From: Posidonia oceanica
Lineage: Eukaryota > Streptophyta > Magnoliopsida > Alismatales > Posidoniaceae
Assembly (NCBI GenBank): GCA_037176725.1
Contig: JAZBRS010000029.1
Span: 47,564,001 to 47,628,000 of the forward strand
Direction: 5' to 3'
DNA: 64,000 bases
Under the pieces are notes generated by a model, which was not told the origin of the DNA, searched no databases, and saw nothing but the letters and a program-made list of their open reading frames with translations. Position numbers and translations under genes: made by a program. How positions within the stretch are numbered: the first letter of the stretch is position 1; the number at the start of each line of letters is the position of its first letter. Shown here piece after piece: positions 43,001 to 55,057 of the stretch.

Positions 43001-45988
43001 TACTCCAGTGGCCTCGGAATGCCACGACGTCGCGTCGATCGCCCGGGCTGCCTTCGAGCAGGTCTACAACACTCCGGCGTCCTCTCCGGCCTGCTCCGAG
43101 CCCTGTCATCGCTCCCTGACGCAGCCCAGACCTCCGCCGAGCTCCGGAGAGCATCGCCGACCCTCCTGCACCTCACTAGCAGCCCCCTCCCGCTGATCAT
43201 GGCCACTGGTAGCAGTTGCTATAGTGCCATGGCCGTTGCAACTTTCACTGTAGCTTTATTTTTTCTTTACCATGCTTTTTTGTTGATAAATTGCATATTT
43301 GCCTTGCTGTTGGTTTTATTTGCGTTCTGGTCCTACCTCTGTTAAAATTCATTTAATTTCGCATTTAAATCATATGAAATTGCATGAAAAACTTAAAAAA
43401 TCGATTAATTGCATGATAGTCCTTCTGTAGTGTTTCTCTTCAATGTTTTTTAAAGTTCTGGTCCTCTAGTTCTTTATTATTGCATGTTAGTCCTCTAGTT
43501 AATAATCTGATTTAATGCTTTAATTTTACCTTGATAAATTGCATTTTTAGTCCCTGCTGTTTTCCTTATTTACAGTTTGGTCCTCTAATCTGTTAACTTA
43601 GGTTTTTATTTTTCAATTTATCTTACTACATTGCATCATTTCCCTCATATTTTCTGATTTTTGCATATAGGTCCCTCATTAATGCACAGCATACATTTAA
43701 ATGCATATTTTGCTTATAAAATTGCATTTTAGACCCTGCATATTTTAAAAATTGCACATAGGTCCTCTGCATGCTTATAAAAGCCATTTAAATGCATATT
43801 TTGCTTATAAAATTGCATTTTAGACCCTGCATCTTTGAAAAATTGCATATAGGTCCCCTGTTTGCATTCCCAGACCACTAAGACCACTATTTTGCTTGCA
43901 AAATTGCATTTTAGACCCTGTTGATTTCAAAATTGCATGCCAATCTCCCATGTGATTTCAAAACTTGTCTGGATGCATGTTTATCTTGAAAAATTGTATT
44001 TGAACCCTGCATTTTGCAAAATTGCACTCAGACCCCTCAACTTTCAAAAACTTTGCACCAAAGCCCCTAACTTTTCAAAATCCTTGCATTTAGACCCCCA
44101 CTTTTTCAAAAATTACATATAAAGTCCCAGTTTTCTGAAAAATCATCCATGAGTCTTTTCTTGCATTCTGCATGCATTGCACTCATGCATTTTTGCATTT
44201 GGCATTCCTTGCACATACTTAAGCATCATGAGCTCCTATTTACATGGAAGGACCAGTTGTGCACACCCCTAGGACCTCCTGTACACCTAGATCCATTCTT
44301 CTCCCCTGTTCAGGCCCTTCCGCCTTGAAGCTAGGATATCTTCAGATCCGGCCGTTGGATCTTCTCAATCAAGCTACCTGGACGACCCCGGCAGAGCACT
44401 CTTCAGCATGGACCAAGCAGATCTCAGATCAGGCTTCAGATTTCCAAGGTAAGTCCTCCTGAACCCTTGCACAACATTCATTTGCACACCATTTGCACTC
44501 CATGCATCGTTTTTGCTTTCCGATTTCTCGAGCATGTAGAATAGGACTTCCTCTTCTTATCTATCAACCCTGCTCCCTCTTTTCGCGTACTCCCAGTGCT
44601 TCGTGTTGCATTTCCTCTGGATTCACCACTAATTGCGACTTTCTTCCCCCTTTTCCACGATCCGATCGCATCGTGAGCTCTTGGCAGCGTGCGAGACACA
44701 TCGTGGGACATTTTGGTGGGAAATAGTTACAAAACAGTGGTAATCCTTCCACTTGCTTCCCTTCCCCTTTGTAGGTCTTCACACCTGCTTTGCGTGATCT
44801 TTAAATGGCACTCGTTCTCACACTTGCGCTGTTTACCTCTCCTTTGCTTCTCCTGCTCTTTTTCTTAGCATTTGCATCTGCATGGTTTTATCGATGCTTT
44901 ATTTCACCTGCTTTGGCACCATTTTGCGTGCCCGCTTCGCTTTTGGCACCGTTTTGCGTGCCCGCTCTGTTTCTGGCACCGTTTTGCGTGCCCGCTTCGC
45001 TTTTGGCACCGTTTTGCGTGCCCGCTCTGTTTCTGGCACCGTTTTGTGTGCCCGCTTCACTTTTGGCACCGTTTCGTGTGCCCGCTCTATTTTTGGCACC
45101 ATTTTGCGTGCGCGCTTTGCTTTTGGCACCGTTTCGCGTGCCTGCTCTATTTTTGGCACCGTTTTGCATGCCCGCTTTGTTTTCTCGCACCATTTCGCGT
45201 GCCGCTTTGTTTTCTATACCGTTTTGCGTGCCGCTTTGTTTTCTACACTGTTTTGCGTGCTGGCTTTGTTTTCACGCACCGTTTTGCGTGCCGCTCTGTT
45301 TTTTGCGCCGTTTTGCGTGCCGATCTCGTTTTCTTGCACCGTTTCACGTGCTGTTTCCGTTTCTCGCATTGTTTTGCATGTTTTACGCCGTTTTCTCTTG
45401 CATGTCGCCTGCATTGCTTGGTTTTACTGCCGTTTTGCTTTTCCGTCTGCATTTGCATATAGGGCAGTGATGCTTACTGCCTGGAGTTCTCACGAGCCAG
45501 GTTTTGCCCGGTTCGGAACACAGACAGCGCTGCTGAGCACTTAGACTGCACGTTTACTTTACTGCATTGCATCCCACCACTTAGAGCACACCTATGAGCA
45601 TTCACACCGGCATTCATTGGCATTTAGGCATTCAAACTTGCATTTCCCTGCATATGCGAGCGTAAGCCAAGAAAGACCGATTCTCGGGCGTGTCGGGGGT
45701 GCCTAACACCTTCCCCGCATGTAACAGGAGTCCTTGCCCAGTCTTTTGGCCCGTAATGACCATATTGCCCTTATCCTAGGCAAGAGTCATCTCATTTGCA
45801 TTTGTTTTCTTTTGCATTGCACTCTTTGCTTGGTTTTGCGTGTTAAGTTATGCATTTCCCCAATTTTCCTTGTCTCCAGATAATAGACACGGTGGCGACT
45901 CTGAATTGTCATATCTTCTTCTTTTCTTATCTTTTCTCCTTTGTTTTAAGTGTTTTTGAGTTGAGCCCTCCTCCTCGGACATAGCCAC
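40056..45988 (+). repeat. LTR E (~5.93 kb), plus orientation, cut near its end
   Basis: Starting TGTTGACTCCCC, it aligns as the reverse complement of LTRs C and D along its length, with considerable divergence. It contains an A-rich tract (40780-41530), C/T-rich and CG-rich parts, TTGCATTTTAGACCCTGCAT-type repeats (43690-44150) and the conserved block 45455-45750. No purine tract precedes it, so it is the 5' LTR of an element or a solo LTR. It stops at 45988, about 40 bp short of the expected LTR end, where C begins. ORFs inside are low-complexity artefacts. Confidence 0.88.
44915..45200. repeat. 30-bp tandem repeat inside LTR E
   Basis: About nine copies of a 30-bp unit of the form GGCACCGTTTTGCGTGCCCG plus a CTCTGTTTCT/CTTCGCTTTT variable part. 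The unit contains GGCACcgttttgcGTGCC, a short hairpin. Shorter decayed copies occur in LTRs C (46640-46920) and D (58500-58760). Confidence 0.9.
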
Positions 45989-48900
45989 TGTAGCGATCCC
46001 GATCGGAATCAGGCTCGCTGATTTAGCGGCGATTGGATCCAAGGAAGAGGCTCAACTCGAAAACGCTTAAAATCGAGGAGAAAAAGGAAAGATAAGACAA
46101 ATCAGAGTCGCCACCATGTCTATTAACGGGAGATAAGGAAAACCGGGGGAAATGCATGAATTAACACGCAAAACCAAGCAAGAAACGCAAAGCAAAGCAA
46201 TGCAAAGGAAAACAAATGCAAACAAATGCAAATGAGATGACTTTAGCCTAGGATAAGGGCAGTACGGTCATTGCGGGCCAGAAGACAGGGCAAGGACTCC
46301 TGTTACGCGCGGGGAAGGTGTTAGGCACCCCCGACACGCCCGAGAATCGGTCTTTCTAGGCTTACGCTCGCATACGCAGGAAAATGCAGGATTGAATGCC
46401 TATGTGCCTATAAATGCCTAAATGAATGCTCAAGGTGTGCTCTAAGTGGGAAGAAACAAAGCAAGGAAGTAAACGTGCTCTCTAAGTGCTCAGCTACGCT
46501 GTCCGTGTTCCGAATTAGGCGAAACCTAGCTCGTGAGAACTCCAGACAGTAAGCATCACAGCCCTATATGCAAATGTAGGCGAAAAAGCGAAACAGCGAG
46601 AAAACCATGCAATGCAATCGACATGCAAGGGAAAACGGCGTAAAACACGCAAAACGAGGCGAGAGATGAGCAACGCACGCAAAACGATGCAAAAGAGCGA
46701 AACCAACACGCAAAACGAGCGGAAAACAAGGCAACACGCGAAACGAGACGAGAAAACCGAAAGGCACGCAAAACGATGCAAAAGACGATAGCGGACACGC
46801 AAAACCGTGCCAAAAGGAAAGCGAGAGCGCAGAACGGTGCAAAAGCAAAGCAGGCACCCAAAACGGTGCCAAAGCGAGAGTGGGCACGCGAAACGGTGCC
46901 AAAACAGCGAAGCAAAACCCGGAAAAGCCATGCGAATGCAAGAATGCAGAGAAAAGATCAAAAGAGGCAAAAGGGGAGGCAAGACAACGCATGTGTAAGA
47001 ACAGACGTCGTTTAGGACCGCTCAGAGTAGGTGTGAAGACCTACGGAGGGGAGAGTGTGCAAACGGAGGGATTACCACCTCTTTGCGACTGTTTCCCGCT
47101 AAACCGTTCCACGGTGTGTCTCGCACGCTGCCTAAAGCTCGCGATGCGATCGGATCGTGGAAAAGGGGGAAGAAAGTCACATTTTGAGGTAAATCCAGGG
47201 AAAACACAACACAAAACACTCAGGAATACGCGAAACGGGGATTGGAAGATACAAGCAGAAAGGGGAAGCCCTATTCTACATGCTCAAAGAGACAGAAAGC
47301 GAAAACAAGGAAAACTGTGCAAATGGCATGCAAATGAATGCAATGCAGGGGTTCAGGAGGACATACCTGGAAATCTGGGAGCCTGATCTGAAATCTGTCT
47401 GGTCCATGCTGAAGAGCGCCTCGCTGCGGTCGCCTGGGCAGCTCACTTGAGAAGATCCAACGGCCGGATCGGAAGATATCGCAGCTTCAAGGCAGGAGGG
47501 CCAGAACAGGAGAGAAGAATAGATCTAAGTGTTCAGGAGGTCCTAGGGGTGTGCAAAAAGGTCCTCCCAGGTGAAAGGGAGCTAAAAGTGCTTAGTGTGT
47601 GCAAGAAGATGCTGAAATGCAAGACTAGATGGATGCAGGATGCGTGCAAAAGCAAGAAAAAGCAAAGAGAAGAAACTGGGAAAAGCTAGGATTTCAGAAA
47701 GCATTTTGAAAAAGAAAAGGGGCTAAAAATGCAAATTTTCCAGAAAACAGGGGTCCACAGGAAAGGATTTTGAAAACAGGGGAGGACAGGGGTCCATTTT
47801 GCAAAAAACTAGGCTCAGAAAGCTGTTTTGAAAAGAGGGTATGCTTTGAAAGAGGTTTTGAAAGCAGAAAGGGATCAGAAAGCAATTTTAAGAAAACTGG
47901 GGTCTAAAATGCAAATTTTCCAGAAAACAGGATTCTGGGGAGTCTGGGAATACTAGTGGAGGGTCTATATGCAATTTGGTAGGCATAGGAGCTAGAATGC
48001 AACCTAGGGGCAAAATGGTCTTTTCACATGATTTTTTAAAAGATGCAAGGACCTATGTGTGATTCTGAAATTATGCAGGGACAAAGATGCAATTTAATAT
48101 GGAAAACATGCTCTGAAATCACTGACCATGGACTGATATGCAATTTTTTGAAAATGCAGGGTTGAAAATGCAATACAATAAGCTAAAAATGCATGCAAGA
48201 GTTACTGTCCATTTAAAATGGACTTAAATGCAAATATGCAAAGGCAGAAGGTAAAAAATGCAATGCAGTATGCAAAATAAGAAAATAAAAGCTAAGTTCC
48301 TACAATGCATGGACCTACATGCAAAATCAGAAACATGCAGGGACCTGAAATGCAATGCAATATGGCAAAATGCATGCAAATAAATGAACTGATTTAAGAC
48401 AGGACCTATGTGCAAAAATCGAAACAGAGGGACTAAACTGCAAAATTAAATAACAGCACAACACAGTAAATGGACCAAATTGCAAATACTGAAAAGCATA
48501 AACAGATCATGCAATTTAATATGATTTTGATTCAAAAATACAGCAGATTAAATGAAATAAGGACTAGAATGTAAAATGACAGAAATTTAAACCAAATATG
48601 CAATATTTACCTAAAAACTTTAGCTAGAACAAAATAAATGCACAGTAAAAACCGGCAGCCATGGGCACTGTAGCAGCAAGCTGCCAGCGCCCATGAATGC
48701 CGGCACAAGGGGCTTGGAGACGCGCAGGGGGGCGGAGGTGCTGCTCCTGGGGCTGACGGAGGTAGGGCGACGATCGACGAGGGACGACGATGCCTGGAAC
48801 GCGCCGGAATGCTCGCCGGAGGTCTGCAAGACTTTTGGAACTCGGTCCGGCCGCTCGACGCAGCAGAGCTGCGTTCTGAAGACCAGAGGAGTCTCCTGCC

Positions 48901-51900
48901 GTCTGTGCGGAGCTCTGGGGATCACAGGGGTCGCGTTCCGCTGGCCGAATCGTCGCGAAGACCGGAGAACGTCGCCGGGGAAGACGACCGGACTGGCGAG
49001 TCGAAACGGAACAGGGGGGCCAGAAAACCTATTCTAAAGGCTGGGGAAGCAAGAGAAGAGGAAGAGGAGGCTAAGGGAAGGAAGATTTACCGTTGTCCGC
49101 GTCTGAGATGTCCTCCCGACGTCGGTGGCTTCAGCAATCGCCGGTGGAGACCGTCCGGTCGCTGCGGGCGTCGTCCGCTGCTCGCGAGGGCTGGAGTCGC
49201 CTCAGAACGATCCTCCGGAGCTTCCCAGGTGGTCAGACATGAGCTGCGAAGACTGGAGGGAGATCCGGTAGGTTGTGGGTTCAGGGTGGCAGCCGGAGGC
49301 TGGGGGGAGTGTCCGCTGCTCCTCAGGCTGGATGGGACCCTCCGGGAGGTTGCTGGAGGTCCGGCGAAGGGTTCTGGGTGGTCGGATTGGCTTTTGGGAG
49401 ACTGTGGAGAGAAATTGGAGAGATGGTTGATTTCTGGACAGAAGGTGGTTCAAGTGTTTGTAGTGGAGTTCTGGGGCTGTGGTAAATGGTTAGGTTTGAT
49501 GTTTGGTGCCTCTGGAAGGTGATGGTTTGGTGAATACTTGGGTGAATTTTGGGAGAAGGCTGTATGCTGAGATGATGGGAATTGTGAAGTGAGGTGGTTG
49601 GGTTGCAGTTGGAGCTTCAGGGTGTTTCTGGGAGGTTTTAGGTAGTGGAATGGCCGTGGGATGGCGGGAGACGAAGGCTGGGTGCTGGGTGAGTTTGGGG
49701 AGGCAAATGGGAAAAGGGTGGAGGCTGGGAACAGGTTTGGTTCAGTGGAAAAGGAAGAGGAGGCTTTGCTGGAGGTTTCTAGATGGGAATGGGTGGTGGC
49801 TGCTGAAGGAAGGCTGGGGAATTGGGGTCTCTCTCCAGGGCACCAAGATGAAGGTTCAGACCACTCTCTCCGACCACTCTCTCTTCTGGAAGTGGAGGAG
49901 ATAGAGAAGAAAAGGGATGAGTCGTTTCAGGTGGAAGAGAAGGAGTGGAAATGGCTCTCTGAATTGGGTTTGATTCTGGGGTCACTCTGAGTTCGCTCTG
50001 AAGGTGAAGGTTGCTCGCTCGGTCTCTCTTCTCTCTCGCCTGATGGAGGAAAGACGGAGGAGGCTTATATCTGGTGAAGGGGAGGCTGCAGTAGAGGAGA
50101 CGGCGAGGCGACCGGCTCCGGATTTGGTGCTGAGATGGAGGAGACGGCGGGCTGCTGTAGATGAAAGGATTGAAGCTTCGAAATTCAAATGGGAGGAGGG
50201 AATGGCAGCTGGCCGTTCGCGGGAAGAACTGCAGAAAAAATCTGCAGAAGGAGAAGGAGGAAGACGGAGGGGCGTGGGCCGGACCGTGCGGGCTGAAGGA
50301 AAAAACAAAGAAATAAAAGAAAAAAGGAAACGGGCTGGATTGAGCCTAGTAAAGAAAAGAAAGAATGAAAAAGAAAAGTAAGAAAGAAAGAGAGGGTAGA
50401 ATGGGGAAATAAAATTAGGTAAAAATAAACTAAAAATAAACAAAAATGCCAGAAGGGTTGTGCTGTGGATTAGGATTTTAATTAAAATTTTTAATGGTTA
50501 TTTTGAGTTGATTAATGTGTTTTGGGCTTGATTAGGGTTTTAGAGTTTTGGTTTTGCTTTTAATTGGTTTTCACTTGATTAAATGTTTGTTAAACCTCTT
50601 TTTTTTTTTAAATTGTTTTAAAAATTGCATTTCCCTTGTTGGACACTTAGAGTATTGATTAGGATTTTTTAGGATTTATTTTCCCATTAATCAGGATGTT
50701 TTTTAGATTTTTAAGTTGTAGTCTTCTTAGGGTTTTTCCTTCTTAAGTCTTTTAAGTTATGTTTTGATTTTTATTTGTTGATTTTCCTTGAAGTTTTTAG
50801 TTGGATTTTTCTGGTTTGATAGAGTGTTTTTTAAGTCTTTCAGATGTGTTTTTCTTTTCTTTTTTAATTAAGTTTTTAACTTGTTTTTCTTATGTTTATT
50901 AGGTTAAGTCTTTTGCCTTCTTTAATTACTTGTTTTAGTGTTTGATTTTTAATTCTTCTTTTTAGGGTTTGTTTTTTTAATTCTTTTAGTGGGGTTTTTA
51001 CTTTTGCTGGGTTTAGATCTCATTTTAGTTTTTTCTTCGATTTTTCAGTGTTTTCTTTTGATTTGTTTTGCATTTTTTAGCTTGCATGTTTGGTTTTTCT
51101 TTTAACTTGATTTAGTTAAGTTTAAGTTGTTAATAGCTTGTTTAATATTTTTTTAATTGTTTTTCTTAGGGTTCTGATTTGTTTCTTTTGTGTTTTGAGA
51201 TTTTACAGATTTTTATGGGTTTTTGTGGATTTTTGCAGAAGGGAGAAAAGAAAAAGAGAATGAAGGAAAGAAATGGAGAAAAGAGGGAGATAAGAGGAAA
51301 AGAGATAGGTTGGAGGAAAACGATTTCTTAAAATTCAGAGAAAATGCTAAAAATAAAGTAAAAATAAGGATAAGATAGAGGAAGGATAGAAGCACAGAGG
51401 GGGCCCACAGCCAGACGAGAAAAAGGATAAGAAAGGGATGAAAAGAGAGATGATAATCAGGAGAGAGAGAGGAGAGAGAAAATGATAATCCTAGAGAGAG
51501 GAAAGGATAATTTGGGTGAAAGAGGGTCTTAATGGTCTTGGAATGGGGTGAAAATTGGTGAGTGGGTAGTTTAGGGTTTGAAATCTTGGTTCTGAAGTTT
51601 TGGTTTGATTCTAAGGAGGTTTTGGAGGGGTTTCAAGGTGTAGAAAAAGGGTAGTTTCACCTAGGTTTTCTATGGTTTTTGGGAATGGGTTAGGTTTGGA
51701 AATTTCTAGGTTTTTTGGTAGGCTTGTTGGGTGGATAGTGGTGGATTTTCCTATGGTTTTTGGTTAGGTTTTGAGGTTGGGAAGGGGGTAAAGGTTTAGG
51801 TCAAAACAGGCTGATTTTGAAGGGTAGAGAGGAGGATTAGGGTTAGGGTTTGGTTGGGGTTTGATCCAGCAATCACCAAGAGGGCTCCAAGGGTCCGGGC

Positions 51901-51922
51901 CTGCCAAGATGGGGTGTCAACA
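45989..51922 (-). repeat. Element C 3' LTR (5934 bp)
   Basis: On the plus strand it opens TGTAGCGATCCCGATCGG and closes TGTCAACA. It matches D (57869-63689) closely and E more distantly in inverse orientation. Contents: conserved block near 46080-46575, repeat-rich part to 46990, a stretch with AAAATGCAA-type motifs (47690-48600), a GC-rich part with no convincing gene (48690-50330), then T-rich/A-rich DNA (50400-51900). No protein gene can be supported. Confidence 0.92.
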
Positions 51923-51990
51923 GATGCCCCTCCCTGAGCGAGGGCAAGCGGAGCACGGCTGCTGCTCAGGGTTGACAAGACACCCCATCT
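51907..51990 (-). promoter_or_regulatory. C polypurine tract and junction hairpin
   Basis: In sense the PPT is CAGGGAGGGGCATC, directly before the LTR. AGATGGGGTGTCAA at the LTR end (51907-51920) pairs with TTGACAAGACACCCCATCT (51972-51990). CCCTGAGC (51932-51939) pairs with GCTCAGGG (51964-51971) inside it. The stem is longer than in F. Confidence 0.85.
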
Positions 51991-52484
51991 GACCGGCGGG
52001 AGCAGCGGGTTGCTATGGGCGTGAGCTACTTATTCGGCGGATGCACCGAAGATCGTAGCCCGTTGCCGCAATGCAAGATGCCAGTGCAGATGGATGCTGT
52101 GCTGTGTGTATGCATGCTGATGCAAGTGCAATGCAAGAGTTAGTATAAAAGTTAGTGCAGCTATAAGAAAATGCTGATGCTGTGCAAGTGATACTGATGA
52201 TGCTAAAGTGATATGCAGTGCTAGCTAAGAAAGTGCAGAGATGATGCAGGAGAAATGATAAAAACGCGCGATGTGGTGCGAATATCTGGCAGGGAGGCCA
52301 GACTTGCACGACAAAGCGAAGGAAAACAGGGTGCAGCTGGTCCCCGCCCGGAGAGCAAGCTAGCAGAGAGAAGAGAAAGGGGGCGCGAGGGGAGAGAGGC
52401 CAACTCTCCTATCGCAGAAAGGGGGTGCGTGACTTTGTCTTCCTGGGACAAGGTCACGCCGAAAAGGAAAAAAAAAATGATAAG
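51991..52484. other. C 3' non-coding region next to the PPT
   Basis: Unique sequence with short GATGC/AGTGATGC repeats. It is the counterpart of F 6504-6790. No gene is seen. Confidence 0.5.
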
Positions 52485-53570
52485 GTGACGGGCTTATCGT
52501 CCGGATAGTTTACGGTCCTATCAACCGGGAGTGACAGTTTACGGTCCTGTCAACCGGAGGCAGTTGTGAGTGATAGTTATTGGATATCAGCCGTATAACA
52601 TGGTTGTGGGATAGTTTACAGTCCTATCAACTGGCGGATAGTTTACAGACCTATCAACTGGCGGATAGTTTACAGACCTATCAACTGGAAGCCACAAACC
52701 ATGAGGGATAGTTACTGGATATCAGCCGTATAACGCAATGCCGGATAGTTTACAGTCTATCATCTGGAGCGACAGTTTACGGTCCTGTCAATCGGCGGAT
52801 AGTTTACAGACCTATCAACTGGAGGATAGTTTACAGTCCTATCAACTGGAAACGGCATTGCGAGGGACAGTTACTGGATATCAGCCGTATAACATGATTG
52901 CGCGTGGTAGTTTACAGTCCTACCAACTGGCGGATAGTTTACAAACCTATCAACTGGAGCGACAGTTTACGGTCCTGTCAACCGGCGGATAGTTTACAGA
53001 CCTATCAACTGGAAACGCGCAATGATGAGGGATAGTTACTGGATATCAGCCGTATAATGCAATTGCTGGTGATAGTTTAGGAGTATCAGCCTAATGACAG
53101 TTTACGGTCCTGTCAACCGGTGGATAGTTTACAGACCTATCAACTGGAGGATAGTTTACAGTCCTATCAACTGGAAACCGCAATTGCAAGGGACAGTTAC
53201 TGGATGTCAGCCGTATAACGTAATTGCACGCGATAGTTTACAGACCTATCAACTGGAGCGACAGTTTACGGTCCTGTCAACCGGTGGATAGTTTACAGAC
53301 CTATCAACTGGAAAAGTGCAATTACGAGGGACAGTTACTGGATGTCAGCCGTATAACACAACTGCGGGCCGACCATGGATCGACCAGAAGATAGTTTAGG
53401 AATATCAGCCTGAGATAGTTTCGGATATCAGCCTAGCACGAGTGATTGATAGATGATAGTTTAGGAATATCAGTCTGAGATAGTTTCGGATATCAGCCTA
53501 GCACGAGTGATTGATTGATTGATAAGAGGGGGCAAGATCATGATGAGAATGATAAGATATCGGACTTATC
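52485..53570. repeat. C multi-branch hairpin array
   Basis: About twenty 25-bp hairpins (GATAG-TTTACAGAC-CTATC, GACAG-TTTACGGTC-CTGTC, GGTAG-TTTACAGTC-CTACC) are grouped into five branches of 90-145 bp. Each branch is closed by its own arm pair: 52599-52609/52692-52703, 52734-52743/52853-52862, 52894-52905/53015-53026, 53058-53069/53178-53188, 53219-53229/53316-53326. An outer pair, 52560-52568 with 53357-53365, encloses all five. Linkers carry GAYAGTTACTGGATRTCAGC. The end (53390-53520) has GATAGTTTAGGAATATCAGC units. Confidence 0.88.
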
Positions 53571-53574
53571 GGCC

Positions 53575-54040
53575 GGCAAAGAGGGGATGAGATAATGATG
53601 AGAAGTTGATCTAAAGAGGGGGATGAGATCATGATGAGAAATTAAGCTAAAGAGGGGGATGAGATCATGATGAGAAATTAAGCTAAAGAGGGAGATGAGA
53701 TCATGATGAGAAATTAAGCTAAAGAGGGGGATGAGATCATGATGAGAAATTAAGCTAAAGAGGGGGATGAGATCATGATGAGAAATTAAGCTAAAGAGGG
53801 GGATGAGATCATGATGAGAAGTTAAGTTAAAGAGGGGGATGAGATCATGATGAGAAATTAATCTAAAGAGGGGGATGAGATCATGATGAGAAATTAAGCT
53901 AAAGAGGGGGATGAGATCATGATGAGAAATTAAGCTAAAGAGGGGGATGAGATCATGATGAGAAATTAAGCTAAAGAGGGGGATGAGATCATGATGAGAA
54001 ATTAAGCTAGAGAGGGGGATGAGATCATGATGAGAAGTGT
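53575..54040. repeat. C 36-bp tandem array
   Basis: About 12-13 copies of a 36-bp unit containing GATGAGATCATGATGAGAAA and TTAAGCTAAAGAGGG are very uniform. GATAAG-ATATCGGA-CTTATC hairpins flank it on both sides (near 53550 and 54047). A repeat ORF on the minus strand is an artefact of the period being divisible by three. Confidence 0.93.
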
Positions 54041-54205
54041 TGATTGATAAGATATCGGACTTATCGGCCGGCAAAGAGGGGATGAGGGAATGATGAGAAT
54101 GATAAGATATCGGACTTATCGGCCGGCAAAGAAGGGATAAGGGAATGATGAGAAGAAATCATCCCATGACGCCAGGAACGTCATAGGGGAAAGAGGGAAA
54201 GAATG

Positions 54206-54285
54206 ATACCAAGGGGCGATCAAAAGATGCCCCTGGTGTCGGGATGACACCAGGGGTTCGCCAGCGCGTCCTTGGCATCGAAAGC
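54206..54285. repeat. Four-segment hairpin, C copy 1
   Basis: GATACCAAGGGGC, GCCCCTGGTGTC, GACACCAGGGG and GTCCTTGGCATC follow one another. The inner stem is 54230-54240 with 54246-54256. Relative to F, the inner stem is changed on both sides (GGTGTC/GACACC for GGTATC/GATACC) and the outer arms share AAGG/CCTT. Confidence 0.75.
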
Positions 54286-54339
54286 AGAGAGTGATGACAA
54301 GAGTGTCGTGCTTGTCAGACGAGTAGTTTGGGGTACCAG

Positions 54340-55040
54340 CCCGCAAGGGACTCAGCTGAGGGCGATAAGCTGGGGACTCAGCTGGGGATGACCAGTCGAG
54401 AAGAGTGTCAAGTTGACGGACCTTTCGCCGAGCAGTTTGGGGTGCCAGCCCGCAGAGATAATGATCCAGCTGGGGGCGACCAACTGGGGACTCGACTGGG
54501 GATGACCAGCCGAGAAGAGTGTCAGGTTGACGGACCTTTCGCTGAGCAGTTTGGGGTGCCAGTCCGCAGAGATAATGATCCAGCTGGGGGCGACCAACTG
54601 GGGACTCGACTGGGGATGACCAGCCGAGAAGAGTGTCAGGTTGACGGACCTTTCGCCGAGCAGTTTGGGGTGCCAGCCCGCAGAGATAATGATCCAGCTG
54701 GGGGCGACCAACTGGGGACTCGACTGGGGATGACCAGTCGAGAAGAGTGTCAGGTTGACGGACCTTTCGCCGAGCAGTTTGGGGTGCCAGCCCGCAGAGA
54801 TAATGATCCAGCTGGGGGCGACCAACTGGGGACTCGACTGGGGATGACCAGCCGAGAAGAGTGTCAGGTTGACGGACCTTTTGCCGAGCAGTTTGGGGTG
54901 CTAGCCCGCAGAGATAATGATCCAGCTGGGGGCGACCAACTGGGGACTCGACTGGGGATGACCAGCCGAGAAGAGTGTCAGGTTGACGGACCTTTCGCCG
55001 AGCAGTTTGGGGTGCCAGCCCGCAGAGAACTCAGCTGGGG
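54340..55040. repeat. C 114-bp tandem array
   Basis: Six copies of a 114-bp unit contain CAGGTTGACGGACCT, GAGCAGTTTGGGGTGCCAGC and CTGGGGATGACCAG, each a small dyad. A 238-codon plus-strand ORF runs through because 114 is divisible by three; it is antisense to the element and has no recognisable domain. Confidence 0.92.
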
Positions 55041-55057
55041 ATGATCAGCTGGGGATG

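Noticed and set aside
44805..45544. Overlapping 220-codon ORFs in LTR E
   Set aside because: Three frames are open at once over the 30-bp repeat; low-complexity Phe/Ala/Leu proteins, no homologous frame kept in C or D.
48693..49522. Possible gene in the GC-rich part of LTR C
   Set aside because: The reading frame is not kept in the equivalent part of D, and no domain is visible.
53575..54040. CRISPR-like array (36-bp uniform repeats)
   Set aside because: Units are contiguous with no unique spacers, and the setting is a plant retrotransposon.
53538..54074. 178-codon ORF of SHHDLIPLFSLI repeats
   Set aside because: An artefact of the 36-bp array; the period divisible by three and absence of stops explain it.
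54328..55044. 238-codon plus-strand ORF with 38-residue repeats
   Set aside because: It is a translation of the 114-bp non-coding tandem array, antisense to element C, without a recognisable domain.
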